Of a DNA stretch of 64,000 bases, positions 19,052 through 31,002 are shown one piece after another. The notes under the pieces were generated by a model that ran no database searches, had not been told where the DNA came from, and saw only the letters and a list, made by a program, of their open reading frames with translations. Source of the stretch: Sideroxydans sp. Its GTDB lineage: Bacteria > Pseudomonadota > Gammaproteobacteria > Burkholderiales > Gallionellaceae. Numbering within the stretch: position 1 is the first letter of the stretch; every line of letters begins with the position of its first letter. The position numbers were made by a program, and so were the translations under genes. Where the stretch lies: contig JAGXGC010000019.1 in NCBI GenBank assembly GCA_024636935.1, forward strand, positions 124,001 through 188,000. The letters run 5' to 3'.

Positions 19052-21244
19052 CTAGACTTTAACCGCTTCCGCTACTGCTGTACGATTCTGTTGCACAGTC
19101 GCCAAAGCGACCAATGTCTGCACATCAAGGATCAGCGCGACGTCTCCGGATCCCAATATCGTTGAACCGCCGATACCCTTGATGTTTTTGAAGATACTAC
19201 CCAAGGGTTTAATAACTGTCTGGAACTCACCCATTAACTCGTCCACCACGAGACCGACCTTTTGTCCTGCGTACTGCACCACGACAATATTCTCTCGCTT
19301 GCCGCCTGCTTCATCGATCTCGAACTGCTCGCGCAATCTGACAAATGGCAGAACTTCACCACGCAGGTTGATGTACTGGCGATGTGCCGTATCCGCCCTG
19401 TCCTTCTCGGACAGTTCGATACACTCAACCACCGCCCCAAGCGGAATGACATAGGAGGACTTGCCGACACCCACTTGAAATCCGTCAATGATCGCCAACG
19501 TCAAAGGTAAGCGGATACGGAATGTTGAGCCGACCCCTTCTTTGCTCTCGACCTCGACTGATCCTCGCAGGGAAGTGATGTTCCGCTTGACTACATCCAG
19601 ACCGACGCCACGCCCGGAGATGTTGGTGATCTTTTCAGCAGTAGAGAAACCCGGCTCGAAGATTAGTGAAAAGACCTCATTGTCCGACATCGTTTGATTC
19701 GCACTGACAAGCTCTTTCTCAACCGCCTTGTTGAAGATTTTTTCACGGCTCATCCCGTTACCGTCATCGATGATCTCAATGGCGATGCTACCTGACTCAT
19801 GATATGCGTTGAGCTTCAATGTCCCTTGTGCCGGTTTGCCTTTGGCGACACGTGCTTCAGGCCCCTCGATACCATGATCGAGTGCATTGCGAACTAGATG
19901 CATGAGCGGGTCGCCCAGTTTTTCCACAACGGACTTATCAAGCTCAGCCTCGCTGCCAGTGATGACGAGTTCGATATCCTTACCCAGTTCCTTGCTGGTA
20001 TCGCGCACGACACGCTGGAAGCGGGTGAAAGTGTCGCCTATCTGCACCATACGCAGCTGCAATGCACTGTCACGAATCTGCTCGACCAACATTGTGATGA
20101 CCGATGTGGATTCGACCAGAGCCGTCTCACTGCTGCGCCGTGCCAGCATATTGGCGCCTGCAGATGCGATAACCATCTCTCCAACCAGATCAATGAGCTG
20201 ATCCAGCTTTGAAGCCTGCACACGGATAAGCTGCGACTCGAGAGATTTCTTTTGCGCGACTTTGACTTGCTTACCCGCAGCTGCTTCGACAACCTCGGCG
20301 GTCACTGCGCCTTGATTGACAAGCACATCACCGATCTTCGGAGACTGCTCCTGCTGACTTGCCGATTCGTCATCTGCGGAAGTAGTGGACTGAGCCGCTA
20401 AAGCCTTGTCGAGTTCACTCTGAGTGAGCGCGCCGCATTGGACGAGGATTTCACCAAGTCGCATCGAGTCTTCCGGCAATGCATCGATCGCCTGGATGAA
20501 GTCTGCCAGCTTGCTATGTGGTGGCCAGATATTGATTACACAGTCTTCGCTTACAAAGCTGAATACGCTCTCTATCTTTGCTTTGTCCGCATCCGACTTG
20601 TAGGAGATCTCGAAACCCAAATAACATGACTCGGGATCCATGTCTTCCGCTTCAGGCATGGCATCCGGCAAAGTGGTCAGGTGCACGATCTGCCCGAACT
20701 CATTCAGATATCGAAGGAATGATGCGGGGTCCATGCCTTTACGCAACACATCAGGACCAAATCGCAAGGAGATGTGCCAGTTGTCTGTCTCCATCTCTCC
20801 GCCACCACTGGTCTGGATATTGGGATCGGCGACTACGATTTCCTTCGATTCAGAGGCTTCCTGACCCAAGAAGTGCTGCAATTGCTTCCTCAAAGACAAG
20901 CTGGTTTTATTCTCCTCGTCACTTGGCAATGCGTCATTTTCGACACAACCCATCAATATGCCCAAATGGTCTGAACAGGCGAGTAGAACCTCTATCAATT
21001 CACGGTTTGGAGTGATCGTTCCCGAACGCATCTCATCCAGCACGTTTTCCAATACGTGAGTGAACTCGATGATAAAGTCACATTCAATGACCCCAGCTCC
21101 GCCTTTGATCGTGTGTGCAGCTCTAAATATGGCATTGATGATCTCTGGATCGCCAGCACTGTTTTCCAATTGCAGCAGATTCTCTTCCATCATCTGCAGC
21201 AATTCGCGGCTTTCGATCACAAATGCTTGCTGAATCGCATCCAT
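19052..21244 (-). CDS. cheA: Chemotaxis histidine kinase CheA with MshEN-like repeat pair
   Basis: 730 residues starting [15 protein letters not shown], with GGGAGGGG upstream. Order: HPt with phospho-accepting His44 ([10 protein letters not shown]); a P2-like response-regulator docking region about 155-235; two RLGxxLVxxG-type repeats at 262-285 and 303-326; dimerisation helices about 335-400; HATPase_c with N box ([12 protein letters not shown]), G1 (DDGNGM) and G2 ([10 protein letters not shown]); and a CheW-like P5 domain from about 585. CheA phosphorylates CheY and CheB in response to receptors. It is 29 bp upstream of the MCP gene and 60 bp downstream of the STAS gene. The repeats are the unusual part and are listed separately. 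Confidence 0.97.
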   Translation of the reverse strand: MDAIQQAFVIESRELLQMMEENLLQLENSAGDPEIINAIFRAAHTIKGGAGVIECDFIIEFTHVLENVLDEMRSGTITPNRELIEVLLACSDHLGILMGCVENDALPSDEENKTSLSLRKQLQHFLGQEASESKEIVVADPNIQTSGGGEMETDNWHISLRFGPDVLRKGMDPASFLRYLNEFGQIVHLTTLPDAMPEAEDMDPESCYLGFEISYKSDADKAKIESVFSFVSEDCVINIWPPHSKLADFIQAIDALPEDSMRLGEILVQCGALTQSELDKALAAQSTTSADDESASQQEQSPKIGDVLVNQGAVTAEVVEAAAGKQVKVAQKKSLESQLIRVQASKLDQLIDLVGEMVIASAGANMLARRSSETALVESTSVITMLVEQIRDSALQLRMVQIGDTFTRFQRVVRDTSKELGKDIELVITGSEAELDKSVVEKLGDPLMHLVRNALDHGIEGPEARVAKGKPAQGTLKLNAYHESGSIAIEIIDDGNGMSREKIFNKAVEKELVSANQTMSDNEVFSLIFEPGFSTAEKITNISGRGVGLDVVKRNITSLRGSVEVESKEGVGSTFRIRLPLTLAIIDGFQVGVGKSSYVIPLGAVVECIELSEKDRADTAHRQYINLRGEVLPFVRLREQFEIDEAGGKRENIVVVQYAGQKVGLVVDELMGEFQTVIKPLGSIFKNIKGIGGSTILGSGDVALILDVQTLVALATVQQNRTAVAEAVKV
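20267..20461 (-). other. Coding for two MshEN-like 24-residue repeats within CheA
   Basis: Residues 262-285 read R-L-G-x-x-L-V-x-x-G-x-L, then L at motif position 17, L at 21 and Q at 24. This matches the published MshEN c-di-GMP motif at all fixed positions except an Ala at position 11. Residues 303-326 repeat the pattern with conservative changes (K-I-G start, V at 17, A at 21, Q at 24). A 17-residue Ser/Gln/Asp linker separates them, shorter than the 23 residues of characterised MshEN domains. Similar LGEILV-type repeats occur, from memory, in other betaproteobacterial CheA proteins, where their role is not established. Confidence 0.6.
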
Positions 21245-21304
21245 GGCCCCTCCCAATCCTTAGTCAATTATCTCGGTTGTCATTCTTATCTCGCCGGACT
21301 TCAG

Positions 21305-21610
21305 TTAGCTATCCAACCACACTGGATCTCCAAAATAGGACCCCATGTTGTAAAGATCAAGCAAGTCGGTCACGGACTTGCTGTGTGCCGTCAATCGCAT
21401 GGACTTGTTAGCTTTGATGGCCTCTCTCTTTGTCAGAAGCAACAACTGGAAACCCGTGGTATCCATCTCGCCCACTTTCAATAAGTCCAAATCCAACTCC
21501 TGACAGCCATTCAGCGCCTTGAGCAACAAAGCCTTCTGCTCAAGCGCGTTATAGATGGTCATATCCTCTGAGATCGTCAAAGTCTTGCGTCCGCTATTAG
21601 CCTTTGCCAT
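21305..21610 (-). CDS. STAS-domain protein of the chemotaxis operon
   Basis: 101 residues, a single STAS (anti-sigma-factor antagonist-like) domain: the core is LDLLKVGEMDTTGFQLLLLTKREA, where the usual phospho-Ser of DSSG is replaced by Thr in DTTG. STAS proteins of this size are common between MCP and cheA genes in betaproteobacterial and deltaproteobacterial chemotaxis operons, but their role is unclear. The gene lies 35 bp from the upstream MCP and 60 bp from cheA. Confidence 0.88.
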   Translation of the reverse strand: MAKANSGRKTLTISEDMTIYNALEQKALLLKALNGCQELDLDLLKVGEMDTTGFQLLLLTKREAIKANKSMRLTAHSKSVTDLLDLYNMGSYFGDPVWLDS

Positions 21611-21645
21611 TCTGTCGCCTCTCTATCTTTAGCAAATATGTTCAG

Positions 21646-22923
21646 CTAGAACAATTCGATCTTTGCCGGCTCCTTGGATGCACCCGACTCGCGCGCAACC
21701 TCGCCGATCACTGATGCATGCACATCACGCTGACTGTCCATCACATATCCCTTATAGATATGATCGATGTGATCCTTGATCGATGCCGCATTAGAAAAAT
21801 CCTTGGCTCGCATCATCTCGACCAACTGGGCGATATGATCATCCAGTCTGGTAAGGGCGCCCTGTACCAGCTCGATCTGCTGTCGAGTGACGTCCTGAAA
21901 CTGGATATTAGAGAGCACATCCATGAACATGGAAGAAAGTGTCTGGCTGGTAGTGCTGAGTTGTTCTAGCAGCTTCTCATCACGAGTCACCAGCTTGTGA
22001 TAGTTTCTACCCAGATTGTCCATGTGCGTGGAGAAACTATCCAGAACAGCCTTCTGCTGACTGATACTCGAATGCTCTAACTTGTCTCGGAACTGATCTT
22101 CAATGGTGGTAGCCACATGACCGATTCCATCCTGAATCTTTGAAACGGCCTGATCCGTCTGGCTGGACAACTTGCGCACCTCATCAGCCACGACCGCAAA
22201 ACCTCTTCCGACTTCGCCTGCTCGGGCAGCCTCGATAGCCGCATTGAGTGCCAGCAAGTTGGTCTGTGATGAGATAGCTTTGATGAGATCGACCAAAGAG
22301 GATAAAGACTTAGCCTTATTCACAACCAAACCGATGCTCGCCCTGTCTGCGTCGAACTCCGCATACCGTTCCTCGATGTAGCGGTTTAGATTTTCAATCA
22401 GATCTACATTCTTGCCGACACTCTTCTCACCAGATTGCATCATCTCTTCAGCTTCTTGGGCGCTCTTCGTCACCGTGGACAATAGTTCGTTGATCACTTC
22501 ATCGATGGCCTGTAACTGCTCCATGATCTTATAGGCAGAACGTTCCGTATCGACAGTGATGGAATGCAACTGCTCATTGAGCAGTTTGGTCAAGGCGGGC
22601 AGCTCACCGAGATCGTCGGCGGCGCTATTGATGATCTCCTCATCTCCAGTAACCTTTTGCTCCAGCTCGTCTCTAGCCGAATCCATCCCCATTGCCGTAT
22701 CTCGATAGATACCGAATGAGACCGCCCCACTAATGAAAAAGCTGAGCAGAACAATGAATAATGTCCCAACCGAGTCTGCCGTTGCTTCGGACACACCAGT
22801 GATTGCATGTAGCAAGCCATGGACTGGATCGTGCAACAAGAACACCCCCAGCGCGCAGACAACCGCGGTGATGAACCCAATGGACATCTGCCGCCTTCTT
22901 AACTTGTGGTCGTCGATTTTCAT
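21646..22923 (-). CDS. Methyl-accepting chemotaxis protein without HAMP, KIELF tail
   Basis: 425 residues starting [12 protein letters not shown] after GGGAGGGA. Two membrane helices (about 13-30 and 52-73) enclose only a short periplasmic loop ([21 protein letters not shown]), so there is no large ligand domain. No HAMP is seen; the signalling coiled coil follows directly, with the tip [39 protein letters not shown]. The last residues are KIELF, shared with the second CheD. The receptor may sense membrane or cytoplasmic conditions such as energy state. CheY ends 20 bp upstream. Confidence 0.93.
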   Translation of the reverse strand: MKIDDHKLRRRQMSIGFITAVVCALGVFLLHDPVHGLLHAITGVSEATADSVGTLFIVLLSFFISGAVSFGIYRDTAMGMDSARDELEQKVTGDEEIINSAADDLGELPALTKLLNEQLHSITVDTERSAYKIMEQLQAIDEVINELLSTVTKSAQEAEEMMQSGEKSVGKNVDLIENLNRYIEERYAEFDADRASIGLVVNKAKSLSSLVDLIKAISSQTNLLALNAAIEAARAGEVGRGFAVVADEVRKLSSQTDQAVSKIQDGIGHVATTIEDQFRDKLEHSSISQQKAVLDSFSTHMDNLGRNYHKLVTRDEKLLEQLSTTSQTLSSMFMDVLSNIQFQDVTRQQIELVQGALTRLDDHIAQLVEMMRAKDFSNAASIKDHIDHIYKGYVMDSQRDVHASVIGEVARESGASKEPAKIELF

Positions 22924-22943
22924 TTCCCTCCCCCTTGGAGGCA

Positions 22944-23309
22944 TTACCTGATAACGAGCTTGATGGTATTAATCAATTGCTCAGACGCGACAGGCTTGAC
23001 CAACCATCCTGATGCTCCGGCAGCTTTGGCCTCGTCTCGCTTGGACTGCTGCGACTCAGTAGTCAGAAACAAGATAGGCATGAATTTATGTGTTGGTAAC
23101 TTACGTACTTCTTTAATGAATTCGATGCCATTCATGCCCGGCATATTGAGGTCAGTGATCAACAGATCAGGCTTCAAGCCACCTTTTAATTTTGTCAGCC
23201 CCTCATCCGCACTGGATGCCTTTTCAGCCACGTAGCCAGCCTTTGTCAGAATGGCGCCCATGCTGAGCAAAATCGTTGTGGAATCATCCACCAGTAGAAT
23301 CGTTTTCAT
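22944..23309 (-). CDS. cheY: Single-domain response regulator CheY
   Basis: 121 residues, a stand-alone receiver: acidic pair in LLVDDSTT, phosphoacceptor Asp53 ([13 protein letters not shown]), Thr in LFLTTES and Lys in WLVKPV. It is the first gene after a sigma-28-like promoter and heads the MCP-STAS-cheA-MCP-cheW series, so it is probably the flagellar-motor CheY. No cheZ, cheC or fliM-adjacent phosphatase is present in the window. Confidence 0.94.
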   Translation of the reverse strand: MKTILLVDDSTTILLSMGAILTKAGYVAEKASSADEGLTKLKGGLKPDLLITDLNMPGMNGIEFIKEVRKLPTHKFMPILFLTTESQQSKRDEAKAAGASGWLVKPVASEQLINTIKLVIR

Positions 23310-23396
23310 ATCTTTCAGTATTCCCTGTAAATGTCGTATTGACTGATTCGGGCATTATCAAACTTCAAACTGCCCATACAGTTCACACCATATTAC

Positions 23397-23423
23397 TTAT
23401 CGTCTGCAAAATAAATATATTTA
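23397..23423 (-). promoter_or_regulatory. Sigma-28 (FliA)-type promoter of the chemotaxis operon
   Basis: On the minus strand TAAA (23420-23423), a spacer of exactly 15 nt and GACGATAA (23397-23404) match the FliA consensus TAAA-N15-GCCGATAA at 11 of 12 positions. Transcription would begin near 23390, about 80 nt before the cheY start. This places chemotaxis genes in the late flagellar class. Confidence 0.75.
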
Positions 23424-23496
23424 GAAAATATATGTGATATGCCCGCTATTGCTGAGCTTGATGACGATCCATCTTCAGAAAAAAAATCTGTCATAC

Positions 23497-24102
23497 TCAT
23501 AATTTTTCCAGCCGTTCCACTACTTGTCTGGCCAAACTTCGACTCACGTTATGGACCGCTGTCGGAATATGTGCGGGAATCGCACATTCGAGCAGCAGCT
23601 TGCTCGCACTCAGCATATATACCGGCTCCAGAAGACGCGGCCTATAACTCTGCATCAAGTCGTCTAGTGTTCGTTCAGCTGCAAGTTGCTGCCACGGATT
23701 GGTGGGCCATTGCGATGGCACCCCCAAGGCCTCAGGATAGGCATCAAGGTCGTGCCGAACCGTACGAATATCCTCATGCGAATCCCGAAACGGGAGTAGC
23801 GACAAGTCTGACAATTCATAGAACTTCCGATCCAATTCGGGATGACCGCCAGCACCATCTATCACGCCATACCAATCTGGCATGGCCTTCAGTTTTGCCA
23901 ATATCCTGTTCAGCTTCATAGGGTCACGACCATCAAGCGTTGTGTAATTTCTATGCGCTTGTGCGAGCGGTTCACGACTTGCGTCAGTCAGAATAGAAAT
24001 AGAGCGTTTGCCGAGCAAACCAAAGCCATGACAGAGCAGGTGGGAAATACTGGTTTTCCCAGTCCCACCTTTATTCCCTATCACGCAAATCAGTTGCCTC
24101 AT
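23497..24102 (-). CDS. ParA/MinD-like P-loop ATPase next to the chemotaxis cluster
   Basis: 201 residues starting MRQLICVIGNKGGTGKTS: a deviant Walker A with the signature Lys11 and Lys16 typical of ParA/MinD/Soj ATPases. A DGAGG element near residue 83 occupies the Walker B/switch position. The protein is short (ParA is usually 200-260 residues) and has no N-terminal DNA-binding extension. ParA relatives such as ParC and PpfA place chemotaxis arrays in other bacteria; location beside cheY suggests, but does not prove, such a role here. A plasmid-partition or VirC1-like origin is the alternative. A GGAG lies 11 nt before the ATG. Confidence 0.75.
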   Translation of the reverse strand: MRQLICVIGNKGGTGKTSISHLLCHGFGLLGKRSISILTDASREPLAQAHRNYTTLDGRDPMKLNRILAKLKAMPDWYGVIDGAGGHPELDRKFYELSDLSLLPFRDSHEDIRTVRHDLDAYPEALGVPSQWPTNPWQQLAAERTLDDLMQSYRPRLLEPVYMLSASKLLLECAIPAHIPTAVHNVSRSLARQVVERLEKL

Positions 24103-24305
24103 TGCTGCATGCTCCTTTGAATTACCGTCATACTAGATGCATCAACGCAATATCAGTATTGAGAAATGGGAATGCAATCACCCTCAATTCAATCTTTTAA
24201 CTTGAATGAATAGTGACGCTTAGAATAGAAATAAAGAATATTAAGAAGGGAGTTTTGTGTTCGACTATCGCATGTTCCAAGTCAACACCCATCGATCCTG
24301 ACGGC

Positions 24306-24776
24306 TCAGAGTTTCATCAACGTCTGGATCTGCACTTGATATTGCTGACATACATCCCCTGCCGTGGGTGCACTACGGTAGATATCCCCGGTGACAGTGA
24401 GAAGTCGGATATAACAGGCATTCGGCGTTCCCTTGCCAGGGCGATCGAACTGAACTTCACTGATCTGGTCGCGCAACAGCACAGCAGGTGTATAGAGCGG
24501 GCCGGCAAAACTCAACTTCACCTCATGCTCATCGAACTCAGCCAGAATGAAGCTACCGTAGTTCTCACGATAGAGCAGCACGGCAAAGAACAGATAGAAG
24601 CACAAACCGACCATTGCGCCAGTGGAATTGCGGATCTCGGAACGCGAGCCCTGCATCGCAGCCGTCATCAGTGCCGTCGTGACGACTACGACAATCGCCC
24701 CCCAAGCCATCACCTCAAGATAATGCATCAACATGGCATCCGCGTTTGAGAATGCCAGCGTCAGTTGTCCGCTCAC
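24306..24776 (-). CDS. Hypothetical two-helix membrane protein
   Basis: 156 residues starting at GTG, which overlaps the stop of the phosphatase gene (GTGA). Two hydrophobic segments (about 18-40 and 54-72) are followed by a soluble beta-rich domain of about 80 residues (EVKLSFAGPLYTPAVLLRDQISEVQFDRPG), which looks like a PH-like or DUF fold, though I cannot name a family. Coupling with the LMW phosphatase suggests a shared function. To its left, 24103-24305 is an AT-rich gap with nothing recognised. Confidence 0.65.
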   Translation of the reverse strand: MSGQLTLAFSNADAMLMHYLEVMAWGAIVVVVTTALMTAAMQGSRSEIRNSTGAMVGLCFYLFFAVLLYRENYGSFILAEFDEHEVKLSFAGPLYTPAVLLRDQISEVQFDRPGKGTPNACYIRLLTVTGDIYRSAPTAGDVCQQYQVQIQTLMKL

Positions 24777-25252
24777 GTACTACCCTTCGCATTGATGTGC
24801 CGCAATAAACCATATGCCGCATCTTCGACCAGATCCAGCACATGCTCGAATCCATCCGCACCACCGAAATAGGGATCGGGCACCTCGCGCGCGTTGTACC
24901 GTTCCGCGAATTCAAGAAACAGTCCCAAATGGCCTTTAGCATCGTTCGGACGCAAGTTCTCGAGGATCGATAGATTAGCTTCATCCATCGCCAAGACATA
25001 ATCGAATCGAACAAAGTCACTCGCCTCCACTTGCCGTCCTCGCAAAGCACTCATGTCATAGCCGCGTTGCATCGCCGCGCGCTGTGTGCGCGAATCGGGA
25101 GGCTCACCAATGTGGTAATCATGCGTACCTGCCGAATCAATATGAATGACATCTGCCAGTCCCTCCATCTCAACGTAATGGCGAAACACTGCCTCGGCAG
25201 TGGGTGAACGGCAGATATTGCCCATGCACACAAACAGGACCTTAGCTTTCAT
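24773..25252 (-). CDS. Low-molecular-weight protein-tyrosine phosphatase
   Basis: 159 residues with the P-loop VCMGNICRSPTAEAV (catalytic Cys9, Arg15) and the general-acid Asp of DPYFGG. This is the standard LMW-PTPase fold. In bacteria these enzymes often act on tyrosine kinases for exopolysaccharide, but none is near; arsenate reductase (ArsC-type) is less likely because the DPY loop is present and the extra Cys pair is absent. The gene follows uvrB by 8 bp. Confidence 0.92.
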   Translation of the reverse strand: MKAKVLFVCMGNICRSPTAEAVFRHYVEMEGLADVIHIDSAGTHDYHIGEPPDSRTQRAAMQRGYDMSALRGRQVEASDFVRFDYVLAMDEANLSILENLRPNDAKGHLGLFLEFAERYNAREVPDPYFGGADGFEHVLDLVEDAAYGLLRHINAKGST

Positions 25253-25260
25253 GGCTCAGC

Positions 25261-27285
<2,025 letters not shown>

Positions 27286-27317
27286 GTATTTCGGCCGCTA
27301 TGCAACGCCCTGATGAA

Positions 27318-27560
27318 TCATTTTTTCAGTCTGGTCGACAACAGAAAACCGACCACCGCCCCGCCTGCGCCGCATAGCAATATTTTGTTACGCATCTCTG
27401 CCAAACCGGATACCGAGCTCCATGCACTCTGCAATGCGTTGCCACCGAATGAGAGCAGGCTGTTCACACTGACGTAGTGGCCAGCGATCTTGCCAAAGAT
27501 GCCGTAGCCGATAGCCATACCGATCACTGTACATATCAGAATGAATACGAGCTTTCTCAT
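27318..27560 (-). CDS. Small hypothetical membrane protein
   Basis: 80 residues starting MRKLVFILICTVIGMAIG. The first hydrophobic helix (5-25) could be a signal anchor and a second lies at 58-76 (ILLCGAGGAVVGFLLST), ending in a basic RLKK. Both are glycine-rich. No family was recognised. It lies 10 bp downstream of the CopD-like gene and 32 bp upstream of uvrB, so it is probably expressed with them. Confidence 0.6.
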   Translation of the reverse strand: MRKLVFILICTVIGMAIGYGIFGKIAGHYVSVNSLLSFGGNALQSAWSSVSGLAEMRNKILLCGAGGAVVGFLLSTRLKK

Positions 27561-27570
27561 ACCTCTCTCC

Positions 27571-28029
27571 TTATCCTAATTGAATGCCGATCTTGGCAAC
27601 TGCCAGCGTAATCAATCCCAGTGACAGATTGATGGCGATCAACTGGCGTATCTTTGCCAGCACGGCAGCAGCCTCTTTCCAGCGCTCTTTCTCCACATGC
27701 AAGCTGAACGGTACGAAACAACCGAAGAACACATATACATAGATGCCGACCATCAAAAGGCCAAGCAGCAGCATCGTATGGACATAATGCCCGACGTGCG
27801 CCATGCCGCCATACAGATAGATCAAATACAGACCACTGAGCAGAATGGCGCCGATAGATAGCCATACCCAATTGAAGAATCGGCTGAACACGCCGTTCCA
27901 CAGGCGAAGACGTTCCGGCGGTTGCAATACGTCGGCCGCAGTCGGACGCAATACCATGTAGGCGAAGAACATGCCGCCTACCCAGACCACGATACCAAAT
28001 AGATGCAACAACTTCAGAAATGTCAGCAT
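27571..28029 (-). CDS. CopD-like / DUF2269-type integral membrane protein
   Basis: 152 residues with four hydrophobic helices. The first carries [24 protein letters not shown], the CopD-family segment with a conserved His (LLH) and a WxGG motif; further His residues lie in the second and third helices (GHYVHTML). Such proteins are thought to bind heme or copper in the membrane, but the activity is undetermined. Its start overlaps the stop of rnhB by 7 bp (ATGCTGA), preceded by AAGGAGA. Confidence 0.75.
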   Translation of the reverse strand: MLTFLKLLHLFGIVVWVGGMFFAYMVLRPTAADVLQPPERLRLWNGVFSRFFNWVWLSIGAILLSGLYLIYLYGGMAHVGHYVHTMLLLGLLMVGIYVYVFFGCFVPFSLHVEKERWKEAAAVLAKIRQLIAINLSLGLITLAVAKIGIQLG

Positions 28030-28619
28030 GATCTCTCCTTGGAATTTGGTGTGATCAATTCACGCACCGGTTTAAATGAACGGCGATGGATATTCAGTAC
28101 GCCGTGAGTTCGCAATGCTGCCATATGTAGCGCAGTAGGATAACCCTTATGGCTGTCGAATCCGTATTGTGGATAAAGCGCGTGCATCTGCAACATGATC
28201 TCGTCCCGTGCAGTCTTAGCCAAGATGGAAGCAGCAGAGATAGCCTCCACCTTGCTATCACCCTTGACGATGGCTTCACTCGGGATGCCGGTGTCAGGAC
28301 AGTACAAACCATCGACCAACACCTGATGCGGACGAATTTGCAAACCATCCACTGCACGCTTCATCGCGAGTAAGGTGGCTTGCAGAATGTTCAACTCGTC
28401 TATCTCTTTCGGATCGGCATAGGCTACACACCAAGCCAATGCCTGCTCCCGGATGATAGGTGCAAGACGGTCACGCTGCTTCTCGGACAGTTTCTTCGAA
28501 TCAGCCAGACCGGCGATTGGACGTGCGGGATCGAGGATCACTGCCGCAGCACTCACCGGTCCGGCCAGTGGGCCGCGGCCGGCCTCATCCACCCCGCAGA
28601 TGAGCAGACTAGCCTGCAT
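28023..28619 (-). CDS. rnhB: Ribonuclease HII
   Basis: 198 residues. The acidic core is visible: [15 protein letters not shown] (Asp and Glu of DEAGRG), LVDG near residue 101, and further acidic residue in [12 protein letters not shown]. It removes ribonucleotides from DNA. The ATG lies 11 bp inside lpxB, and rnhB closes the lpx string as in most proteobacteria. Confidence 0.95.
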   Translation of the reverse strand: MQASLLICGVDEAGRGPLAGPVSAAAVILDPARPIAGLADSKKLSEKQRDRLAPIIREQALAWCVAYADPKEIDELNILQATLLAMKRAVDGLQIRPHQVLVDGLYCPDTGIPSEAIVKGDSKVEAISAASILAKTARDEIMLQMHALYPQYGFDSHKGYPTALHMAALRTHGVLNIHRRSFKPVRELITPNSKERSC

Positions 28620-29772
28620 CTTTCACCAGAATCGGCAGTATCGCTGCTGCCGCTTTCTGTGCCGTATTTTGGCGCAAAGTGTGATGCATCTCGGTGAAGG
28701 TCTGTTCCAGCTCTGCCACTGCCGATTTGTTGTTGACCAGATTCAACAATGCCTGAGCAAGATTCAACGGTGTCGCATCGTCCTGCAAAATCTCAGGCAC
28801 GACGAATTTGCCCGCCAGGATGTTGGGCAATCCTACCCAACGCTGATACATCTTTCGTTTGTGCATCCACCAGGACAAAGCAGGCATTTTGTAAGTGATG
28901 ACCATTGGACGCTTGAGCAAGGCCGCTTCCAATGTGGCAGTACCGGAAGCGACCAGCACGCCGTCAGCCGCAATCATCGCGTCATGCGAATGTCCGAACA
29001 ACAGTGTCATAGGCAAGTCCTGAGCATGCAACTTCCAGCGCACATGCTCGAAGATGTTGCGCGTCTCGCGTGTAGCCAGTGGCACCAAGAATTGTGCCTC
29101 GGGACATTGCTGCCAGATCAGCTTGGCCGTCTCGATATAGGTTTCTGCAAGCTGGCGTACCTCGCTCTGACGACTACCCGGCAACAAAGCGAACACCTTG
29201 GCTGTCTTGGGTAGGATGCGCATCTGTTCTCGCATCGCCTCGCGCTTGGGTTGCTCGGGCATGAAGTCTGCCAATGGATGTCCGACGTAAGTGACCGGCA
29301 CACCCGCCTTCTCGTACAACGGCGCTTCGAACGGAAATAGCGCCAGCATGTGCGAAACAGCTTGTTTGATCTTATTGATACGCTCGCCGCGCCAAGCCCA
29401 GATGGAGGGGCTGACGTAGTGCACGGTGGGGATACCGCGAGCTTTCAAGGCCACTTCAAGATTGAGATTGAAATCGGGCGCATCGACGCCGATGAACAAG
29501 TCTGGCTTTTGTGCGATGAAGCGTTTGCGCAACTGGTTTCGGATGCCGACGATCTCACGATAGTGACGCAGCACTTCAACATAGCCGCGCACGGCGAGCT
29601 TTTCCAGCGGGAACAAGACTTCCATACCGACCGCTTGCATCTTGGGGCCACCGATACCAATGAAGCGCACTGCCGGATGGGCTTGCTTAATGGTTTGCAT
29701 CAGCATGCTGGCGAGCATATCGCCCGAGGCCTCGCCCGCCACGATGGCGATGGTCTTGATTGGTTCTGACAT
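28609..29772 (-). CDS. lpxB: Lipid-A-disaccharide synthase
   Basis: 387 residues, a GT19 glycosyltransferase with the N-terminal [11 protein letters not shown] motif and [33 protein letters not shown] and [10 protein letters not shown] blocks. It condenses UDP-2,3-diacylglucosamine with lipid X in lipid A synthesis at the inner membrane face. It starts 2 bp after lpxA ends. Confidence 0.97.
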   Translation of the reverse strand: MSEPIKTIAIVAGEASGDMLASMLMQTIKQAHPAVRFIGIGGPKMQAVGMEVLFPLEKLAVRGYVEVLRHYREIVGIRNQLRKRFIAQKPDLFIGVDAPDFNLNLEVALKARGIPTVHYVSPSIWAWRGERINKIKQAVSHMLALFPFEAPLYEKAGVPVTYVGHPLADFMPEQPKREAMREQMRILPKTAKVFALLPGSRQSEVRQLAETYIETAKLIWQQCPEAQFLVPLATRETRNIFEHVRWKLHAQDLPMTLLFGHSHDAMIAADGVLVASGTATLEAALLKRPMVITYKMPALSWWMHKRKMYQRWVGLPNILAGKFVVPEILQDDATPLNLAQALLNLVNNKSAVAELEQTFTEMHHTLRQNTAQKAAAAILPILVKDAG

Positions 29773-29774
29773 GA

Positions 29775-30554
29775 TTAACGGACGATGCCGCGCTGCGTTC
29801 GTCCGAGGAAGTCGACCATGGCCTGCACCTCGGGGTGCTCGGCAGCTTGGGGGGCAAGCGCTGCTTTTGCTTCTTCCAGAGTCATGCCGGACTTGTATAA
29901 AGTCTTGTATGCGCGCTTGATCGCCATTACGGCCGCACTGGAGAATCCGCGACGCTTCAGACCTTCCGAGTTGGTACCGTGCGGTGCAGCGGGATTGCCG
30001 GAAACGGTGACATAAGTCGGAATATCCTGAAACAGAATGCTGCCCATGCCGGTGATGACATGTGCGCCGATCTGCACGAACTGGTGCACAACGGTGAAAC
30101 CGCCGAGAATGGCAAAATCGTCCACGATCACATGCCCTGCCAGTTGCGCGTTGTTGGCAAAGATAGTGTTGTTGCCGACCTGACAGTCATGCGCCAAGTG
30201 CACGTAGGCCATGATCCAGTTGTTATTGCCGAGGCGAGTCACGCCACCATCCTGCTCCGTACCCAGATTGAAGGTACAGAACTCACGGATCATGTTGTTG
30301 TCGCCGATCTCCAGTCGCGTCGGCTCGTTCGCATATTTCTTGTCCTGCGGGATCTCCCCCAAGGAAGAGAATTGAAAGATGCGGTTGTTCTTGCCGATGG
30401 TGGTGTGACCATTGATCACCACATGCGGACCGACCGTCGTGCCGGCACCGATCTCGACGTGCTCGCCGATGATAGCGTAAGGACCGACGCTGACATCATC
30501 GGCCAGCTTCGCACCCGGATGGATGATGGCGGTCGGATGGCGTAATTCGCTCAT
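29775..30554 (-). CDS. lpxA: UDP-N-acetylglucosamine acyltransferase
   Basis: 259 residues built of left-handed beta-helix hexapeptide repeats, with the catalytic His in [11 protein letters not shown] and the C-terminal helical domain after RRGFSSA. It performs the first step of lipid A synthesis. The start overlaps the fabZ stop as ATGA. Confidence 0.97.
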   Translation of the reverse strand: MSELRHPTAIIHPGAKLADDVSVGPYAIIGEHVEIGAGTTVGPHVVINGHTTIGKNNRIFQFSSLGEIPQDKKYANEPTRLEIGDNNMIREFCTFNLGTEQDGGVTRLGNNNWIMAYVHLAHDCQVGNNTIFANNAQLAGHVIVDDFAILGGFTVVHQFVQIGAHVITGMGSILFQDIPTYVTVSGNPAAPHGTNSEGLKRRGFSSAAVMAIKRAYKTLYKSGMTLEEAKAALAPQAAEHPEVQAMVDFLGRTQRGIVR

Positions 30555-31000
30555 TCTTTGTCCCGAATAGTGCAGATCAGTTGTGCTTCGGCTGCAACCT
30601 CACCGTCCACTTTGGCGACGCCACTGAACTTCCAAATACCGCGACGGTTCTGGGTGATAGACACCTCAAATATCAGTTGGTCGCCGGGGCTGACTGGGCG
30701 CTTGAAACGCGCGCCGTCGATACCGACAAAGTAGTACACAGATTTATCGTCCGGCTTGGTACCCATGCTCTTGAAGGACAGCAAGGCGGCGGCTTGCGCC
30801 ATCGCTTCGATGATCAGCACGCCCGGCATCACCGGGTGATGCGGATAGTGGCCGGGGAAGAACGGCTCGTTGATGGTGACGTTCTTCAGTGCGGCGATCT
30901 TCTCGTTCGGCACCACATCCAGCACGCGATCGATCAGCAGGAACGGGTAACGGTGCGGCAGGTGTTCCAATACTTCATGTATGTCCATGGTGATGCTCAT
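30551..31000 (-). CDS. fabZ: 3-hydroxyacyl-ACP dehydratase FabZ
   Basis: 149 residues, hot-dog fold. The catalytic His is in [13 protein letters not shown] and the Glu in IIEAMAQ. It dehydrates 3-hydroxyacyl-ACP in fatty acid elongation and competes with LpxA/LpxD for substrate, which explains its place between lpxD and lpxA. An in-frame ATG 12 nt inside the frame (MDIHEVL) is a possible alternative start. Confidence 0.97.
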   Translation of the reverse strand: MSITMDIHEVLEHLPHRYPFLLIDRVLDVVPNEKIAALKNVTINEPFFPGHYPHHPVMPGVLIIEAMAQAAALLSFKSMGTKPDDKSVYYFVGIDGARFKRPVSPGDQLIFEVSITQNRRGIWKFSGVAKVDGEVAAEAQLICTIRDKE

Positions 31001-31002
31001 GC

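Noticed and set aside
21646..22923. KIELF tail as a canonical CheR-binding pentapeptide
   Set aside because: The second position is Ile, not aromatic, so it fails the x-[HFYW]-x-x-[HFYW] pattern.
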